Position numbers and translations under genes: made by a program. From Larix sibirica (taxonomy: Eukaryota > Streptophyta > Pinopsida > Pinales > Pinaceae): a DNA stretch of 11,428 nt. Shown in pieces: positions 6,640 to 11,428 of the stretch (within the stretch, counting starts at the first letter, position 1; each line of letters begins with the position of its first letter). Below the pieces are notes generated by a model, which did no database searches, was not told the DNA's origin, and saw only the letters and a list, made by a program, of their open reading frames with translations. Location of the stretch: contig NWUY0300027717.1 in assembly GCA_004151065.3 (NCBI GenBank), positions 57,923-69,350 on the forward strand, given 5' to 3'.

Positions 6640-8340
6640 AGATTTGCACCTCAAGGAATTCGATCCCTTTTAACACTTGGTGAATGTGAAGTTAAGATAG
6701 ATCAATGCTAGTTTCTAGTACATTGGAAACATGTTATATGAGTGCATTATATTGAATTGACATAGGTGATGACCCTCTTGCATTGGCCCAGAATGAATGA
6801 TGTCCACTAAAGGAAAACACCTTCTAGTGGAACCTTCTCAAAAGTTTTTTTTTTTGGTTTTTTTTAATAGAGAAAGTTGCTAGAGGATATGTGACCAAAG
6901 GCTTTTAATCAATAAATTAAATAAAGGTGTCTAGAAAATCATTATAGCTTATCCATGGAAAAATAGGTTTCTTTTAACTTTTAACAAATTCTAACTGGTG
7001 AATAATAAACTTAAAAAATTACCCGTGCATTATTATATATAAGACATTAAATGAATTTTAACATTATTTTTTTCTACATTGGTTATTACATAAAAAATAT
7101 ATATTAATGTGTACCCATAGAAGGTGCCCTAGTGCATTCCTTAGGTGCACCAAAGAACGCTCATTTATTTTGCCATATCATAGACATCGTACTACATCAA
7201 TTTGTCTATATGAAAAAACATCAACTTATGTTTAGATATTTTGTTATAAAATAAAGGATTTTTTTTATAATTTTTTTTTAACTAGTTGATGCTCTTAATA
7301 GGCCAAACATTAAATGGTGCACCCAAATAAATATATTAATCCACAATATTTTTGGAAAATAATCTAATGGTGCACCAATAATACTTATATGCATTAATCC
7401 ATCTAATTTATAGTTTTTATTTATGCTTGAGAATGATTACAAACTTGAGTTATAAACTCTTAATCAAAAAATCTATATATTCTTACTCATTGGTAATATT
7501 TTGCATATCGGTTTTTAGTTAAAAACAATTGTTTGTTTGCCATAAACAATGCTAAACTCTACGTCACCCTCGGTTCTATGAACATATGCTTTCATTCCAA
7601 GTCCTTAATATTTATACAATAATGCTTTTTCCAAGTTTCCATTTTCTATTACCTCTTGTCCAAATTGTATCTTCTTTGGAAATGGAGATTAAATTCTTGA
7701 CCTTTTCATTGACTTAAAAATGAATTATCTAAAACTTTCTTTAAAAATAAAAATAAAATTCTACCCAACTTTTCAAATGAATATCATGTTTTTGTAATTA
7801 ACTTTAAATCTAATGATAATTATCCTATTCTATAAGTCACATTAGACACATTAGCAAACATAGCAATATTAAAATGGGTCTAAAACCTCTTATTTCATTC
7901 TTTTTATGTATTGTATTTATGTTTCTCTATTTTTATTTTTACATTTTTATTATTTCATTGTTAAATCTTTTAACATTCTTGTAACATACTTATTTTATCC
8001 CTCTCCTATCATTATTGTGTTTTTCATTAAACCCGCAAATACAATCTTCCCTTCTATTTCCATGTGTAATTGATGCATATCTATCCACGTAGATTAAGCT
8101 ATTCTTTCTTTTTTTATACAGCATAGCTGATTGAAACATACAAATAAATGAAGATAATACCAATAACTCACCAACAATGCTATAAAATGGACACGGAAAG
8201 TGAGTTTGGTCTTTTCCCTTCATTATACAAGTTAGTATCCCAATCATATAAAATCTTAATTAATTAATTATAAAAATGATGAAAAATGAAAATTTTAAAA
8301 AATTATGAAAAATGGTTCATGATATGATGTGTTTCAAATA
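6640..8340. other. Long AT-rich non-coding stretch
   Basis: No gene recognised on either strand. It contains poly-T runs near 6846-6867 and 7261-7280. The 85-codon minus-strand open frame at 7990-8247 has no motif I recognise and base composition like its surroundings, so it is not called. The only structure is the repeat group at 7144-7401 listed separately. Confidence 0.5.
7144..7401. repeat. Three GGTGCACC palindromes within a repeated block
   Basis: The palindrome GGTGCACC occurs at 7144-7151, 7316-7323 and 7369-7376. The last two are part of a direct repeat (AATGGTGCACC, then AATA, then ATTAATCCA) at about 7312-7343 and 7366-7401. Possibly the remains of a small non-autonomous element, but no terminal inverted repeats or target duplication could be fixed. 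Confidence 0.4.
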
Positions 8341-8370
8341 ATTGAAGGTCAAGTCTATAAAAGTAAATGC

Positions 8371-8566
8371 GAGGTCAAGTCCATGGAAGATAACAACGTG
8401 AAAATGTGGAATGTGAGACAAAAATGATGGAGATATAAATGGGGAAATTGAGATGCATTTAATTTGGAGGTAAAGTCCATGGAAGATAAAAACGTGAAAA
8501 TGTGGAATGTAAGACAAAAATGCTGGAGATATAAATTGGGGAAATTTAGATGCATTTAATTTGGAG
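8371..8566 (+). repeat. Two tandem copies of a 96-base unit, plus a partial third
   Basis: Unit 1 begins GAGGTCAAGTCCATGG at 8371 and unit 2 begins GAGGTAAAGTCCATGG at 8467. They match at most positions to 8466 and about 8566. A shorter related start, GAAGGTCAAGTCTATAAAAG, lies at 8344. The minus-strand open frames across the array repeat themselves and are by-products of the duplication. Confidence 0.85.
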
Positions 8567-8810
8567 TATTGAATTAAGTTCTAACCATGACTTAGACAAC
8601 AAAGATATTGAGAATACATCTCTTTTTACGGAGAATAAATGTAAGGTAACATTTACGTAATGAGAGGAATTATTAATTCAGTGATATCACAATTAATCTA
8701 GGGTTATTAGTTATGGTCCTCCATGATCATAATTCTACTTCTTGTTGTTGTTTTACTTAAATAAAGGTTAGGCCTATTTTAGAGTTTACTATGTGCAGTC
8801 AACGGTATAT

Positions 8811-8866
8811 ATTGTGTGGCGGGGTAGGTTACATGGTTATTGTGTGGTGGGGTAGGTTTTATGGTT
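8811..8866 (+). repeat. Two tandem copies of a 28-base unit, then an A-rich tract
   Basis: ATTGTGTGGCGGGGTAGGTT and eight more bases at 8811-8838 are repeated at 8839-8866 with three mismatches. An A-rich stretch (about 8868-8900) follows. The G-rich unit stands out from the AT-rich surroundings. Confidence 0.8.
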
Positions 8867-9039
8867 AATAAAAAATAAAAGTAAAAATAAAAAAAATAAA
8901 TCTTATGAAAGGGATATATTCTTTGGATGTTGGAGGTAAAGGTAATTTAATTCTTCATCTAATATTGAAAATATGTGCATGTAACTGTGTTAAATTTATT
9001 CTATTATTTTTAAAAGTAGTTGAATTTTGTGGCAGAAAA

Positions 9040-10030
9040 TTCAATGGAGTATTTTGGTGGCCAAGTGGGTGGTGGTGTTGTGTCTTAAGGGTTCAACACC
9101 ATGGCAAATCTTATTTTGGTAGTGGGTGCTTTCAACATAACATTCATGTATAGTTTGGGATTTTAGACTATGCGATATCATCACATCTACTCATCTCTTT
9201 TAGGTGTCAAATTCCCTCCTCTTTTGGAGCATTTGTCCTACTTGGATGACAATTTTTTGTTTGGTTTGATGGTAGTGGGAGGGCGAGGTTTTGGAATTCA
9301 TGGGTGGTGGAACTACCCTATTTTTTGTCTCGTAGATTGAGCATGAAGGGCATATTTCTCTAGGGCGATTTGTGGGATTCACTCTCTCGTTCTTGGAAGG
9401 AGTGGTGTGCTCTTATTCAAGAGTATGGTCTTCTTGCTTGTAATCATCCTACGATTTTGGAGATTTAAGAACTTATCTGAGTCATTGGATTGTATAAATT
9501 GATCATGGGAATGTCTAGACATTTTTGGAGAGATTGGAGTTGGTGTTTTGGCCAATTGCTTCAACAACATGATTTTCATCACCTGTAATTTGTACTTAAT
9601 AAGAGGCATCCATTATCATCAATCCTAAATGCTCATTGGATATCTAGGGATTCAAAGGATAGACAGATTCGTCGACTGCAAATTGTTTGGTCATATAGGA
9701 TTTCTTATAAGTTGAGATTTTTTCCATGGTTTATTAGGGGGTTTCATCCAAGGTTAGCCTAGCCAAGAGCGGGGTTTCTCATGGCCTATGTCCCATTTGT
9801 AAATGTTCTAAGATAATGAAGCACATATTTTCGAAGTGTAAGGGTGCCAAGCAGTGTTGCAGGTTTCTTGAGGATTAATGCTCAAGGGTGCTTCAGGGCA
9901 ATGTTGGCTAGTGGTTTGTTTTATTTGGTAATTTGTGCACTCAAGTTATGCCTACACTTGTCGAGATTTGACATTACTTGAGCATCACAACTTTATTTAT
10001 TTTGTGGAAGAATTTTGCTCAAGAAGCTTA
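9040..10030 (+). mobile_element. LINE (non-LTR retrotransposon) 3' ORF2 remnant with zf-RVT finger
   Basis: Pieces of a LINE ORF2 C-terminus can be read in three frames: KWVVVLCLKGSTPWQILF from 9063; DGSGRARFWNSWVVELP from 9268 (the G-x-G-x-x-x-x-F-W-x-x-W motif found before the finger); then VWSYRISYKLRFFPW near 9688 and GLCPICKCSKIMKHIFSKC from 9783. The last shows the C-P-x-C ... H-x-x-x-x-C pattern of the zf-RVT zinc-binding domain of plant LINEs. LFILWKNFAQEA near 9990 matches the Trp-rich end of that domain. Several stops (for example near 9355, 9467 and 9875) and at least two frameshifts show it is dead. The reverse transcriptase core with its FADD-type motif is missing, in line with the 5' truncation common in LINEs. 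No poly-A tail follows because another element fragment abuts it. Confidence 0.75.
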
Positions 10031-10034
10031 GATC

Positions 10035-10354
10035 ACTATCTTCATTTTGTTCTATGTGGAGCGATGAAGTTTACGACTTTCTTGTTTAGGGCCTTAGGAA
10101 AGAAATTGATTTAGGGGATAAAGTTGTTAAAGTCTATGGAGACTCTGAGATCATCATTAAACATGTTAGAAATTATCTTCATTGTGTTTCTAACCATTTG
10201 AAGCATTATTAGCATCAAATATGGAATTTGATCGACCATTTTCAATCCTTTAACATCAGTCCCGTACCTCACTGATTTACTTGCTAATTTTGTGTCTAAA
10301 CTTATTCCTCTTGAGGGAGTTACCCCTGATGCTTTCTCTGTTGTTGATATATAG
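10035..10354 (+). mobile_element. Ty3/gypsy RNase H domain remnant
   Basis: In one frame the sequence reads FCSMWSDEVYDFLV, a stop, GLRKEIDLGDKVVKVYGDSE and IIIKHVRN, then about 30 more residues past a TAG at 10210 to FNISPVPH. After a one-base frame change at about 10273 it reads DLLANFVSKLIPLEG to a stop at 10352-10354. The order E-Y/V-Y-x-x-L, GLRK, VYGDSEI, a WNLIxxFxxFNI segment, VPx and DLLAN is that of the RNase H domain between reverse transcriptase and integrase in plant Ty3/gypsy elements. About 20 bases seem to be lost between VPH and DLLAN. Reverse transcriptase before it and integrase after it are absent. The remnant is inactive. Confidence 0.75.
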
Positions 10355-10502
10355 AATATTAAAAAAAATGATAATTGGAAATTCTATTATGATTTTGCTA
10401 TCTATTATTTTAAACATTAGTATTACTAGTATATTAAAATTAAGAATATTAATATTAAAAATAACATTATTATACATATTGTTATAAATAAAGTTATAAA
10501 CA
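10355..10502. other. AT-rich spacer between two oppositely oriented gypsy remnants
   Basis: A stretch dominated by ATT/AAT words with no coding potential. An NDNWKFYYDF reading at 10364-10400 may be a last trace of the linker after the RNase H domain. Confidence 0.4.
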
Positions 10503-10769
10503 TTAATATGGACAATTTGGGTTTTCTAGAATGGGATCATTTATCAACTTGGACAAATATGGGAAATTTAAACTTGCCATAAATGGAAGTGTCAACAGAG
10601 GCTTAGTGCTAGCCATTGGTTGTTGTGTATTACCTCCTCGAGGTGATGAGGGTGGTGATAAAGGGGGAGTTGATCCTCTACTTGATTCTAATGAGGGTGC
10701 AAATAGGGAGTGAGAGGAGAGCCTAACAAGGTACGTTTGGGTATGGTTTATCCAATAAAATATTCCCAT
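10503..10769 (-). mobile_element. Ty3/gypsy gag N-terminal remnant on the minus strand
   Basis: The 88-codon frame reads a Ser/Pro-rich leader (SSRGSTPPLSPPSSPRGG), then PLLTLPFMASLNFPYLSKLI and NDPI near the end. A Pro/Ser-rich leader followed by LTLPFM-xx-LNFPDLSKL-x-NDPI is, from memory, the start of gag in a group of plant Ty3/gypsy elements, just before the capsid-type domain. That domain is missing: the frame stops at TAA (10503-10505) a few residues after NDPI, at the edge of an AT-rich spacer. Its orientation is opposite to the neighbouring RNase H remnant, so the two do not form one normal element. The plus-strand frame at 10531-10713 is its shadow. Confidence 0.55.
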
Positions 10770-11428
10770 GATTGTCCTTGGTTTGATAGTCTCCCTCGTG
10801 GTCTACATAGAGATGATAGTGTGGGAACCCCACTATGAGTATGGGAGAGACCTTGCAGTATTCGAAACTACTAAGGATATCTTAGTTCCTCAATGGTTAT
10901 TTTTGTGTGATAAACTAGATGTAAGGATATAGGGAATAAAACACAATTAACAAATGCAAAAATATAAAAATGAAGATAATAGATGCAAAATGGTGCAAAT
11001 GTAAAAGAATGTGTCAAGTTTTTGCAAAGGATACCAAAAGTAGGTTGTTTTTAATTACGTTGGATGATCTTTGTAACAAAATGGAACAATGAATTTTCCC
11101 TGTTTGACTTAACGTCCTTCCTATCAAATTATCATTGGGCCTTCCAATATCATTATTATCGGATGGTTATGAACCCACCAAAGACAACTAGTGAAAGTAT
11201 GAATGAATCAGCTATAACATGGGGTATCAGGGCTATGTTGCGGAAGGACTAGAAACATTTCCAATATCCAACAAAATCTAACTCAGGTGAAAATGTATCT
11301 GACAAATGCCACCTAGTGATAATTCTAGTGTCTCCATTCAACAATATTTTAATAATATATGTAGTCTTGGAGCGAAGAGTGCATTTTTTTGTCAAAATGG
11401 AAGTCATAAACTAGTATGTCAACATCCT
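10770..11428. other. No gene recognised
   Basis: About 660 bases of AT-rich DNA. On the minus strand the first 100-150 bases could be the leader or 5' part of the gag-bearing element, since they lie directly upstream of its start. The 62-codon plus frame at 11064-11252 matches nothing I know. No repeats or RNA genes seen. Confidence 0.4.

Noticed and set aside
7990-8247. 85-codon minus-strand frame
   Set aside because: No known motif, composition like surrounding AT-rich DNA, no splice or promoter support.
8317-8555. Two overlapping minus-strand frames with repeated SYIPHFHV-type peptides
   Set aside because: Product of the 96-base tandem duplication, not a protein repeat.
8371-8866. CRISPR-like array
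   Set aside because: Only two adjoining copies per unit with no spacers; the sequence is clearly plant nuclear.
10281-10487. Ile/Leu-rich plus-strand frame that looks like a membrane protein
   Set aside because: It is the wrong frame of the RNase H remnant followed by AT-rich DNA, where Ile and Leu codons arise by composition.

Overview
The window looks like intergenic nuclear DNA of a seed plant, most likely a gymnosperm such as a conifer. It is AT-rich, has one intron-containing plant defence-type gene, and is crowded with decayed Ty3/gypsy, Ty1/copia and LINE remnants. The plant assignment rests on the GH19 chitinase family and the retroelement types. The gymnosperm assignment is inference.

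Layout from left to right. Positions 1-297 are the 3' tail of a Ty3/gypsy polyprotein, a polypurine tract and the first bases of an LTR, which continues rightward without a clear end. Around 1141-1254 lies the start of a copia-type gag, broken by a frameshift. Positions 1255-3640 are low-information DNA with diverged repeats, a compound microsatellite and one unrecognised open stretch (2382-2774). Positions 3650-4136 hold an isolated exon 1 of a GH19 chitinase gene on the minus strand. Positions 4513-5619 hold the full three-exon relative on the same strand, with a plausible TATA box at 5688-5695. Positions 5720-9040 are AT-rich non-coding DNA with several short direct and tandem repeats. Positions 9040-10030 are the 3' part of a LINE (pre-zinc-finger region and CPxC zinc finger, no reverse transcriptase core). 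This abuts a Ty3/gypsy RNase H remnant (10035-10354). After an AT-rich spacer, a Ty3/gypsy gag N-terminus follows on the opposite strand (10503-10769). The last 650 bases show nothing recognisable.

The main biological point is the chitinase pair. The full-length gene reads through as 269 residues with secretory signal, conserved cysteines and fold motifs. Its general-acid glutamate in the HETG motif is glutamine (HQTN), the usual second catalytic glutamate position reads asparagine in the simplest alignment, and the Trp/His before NYNYG is glycine. It is probably a secreted, catalytically weak or inactive chitinase-like protein. The neighbouring truncated copy still has HETG but lacks exons 2 and 3 and the TATA region. 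Both copies lack the chitin-binding domain usual in class IV enzymes. Instead they carry a short N-terminal segment that resembles a duplicate of the first helix of the catalytic domain. No operon-like or multi-gene system is visible. All other coding traces are dead transposable elements.
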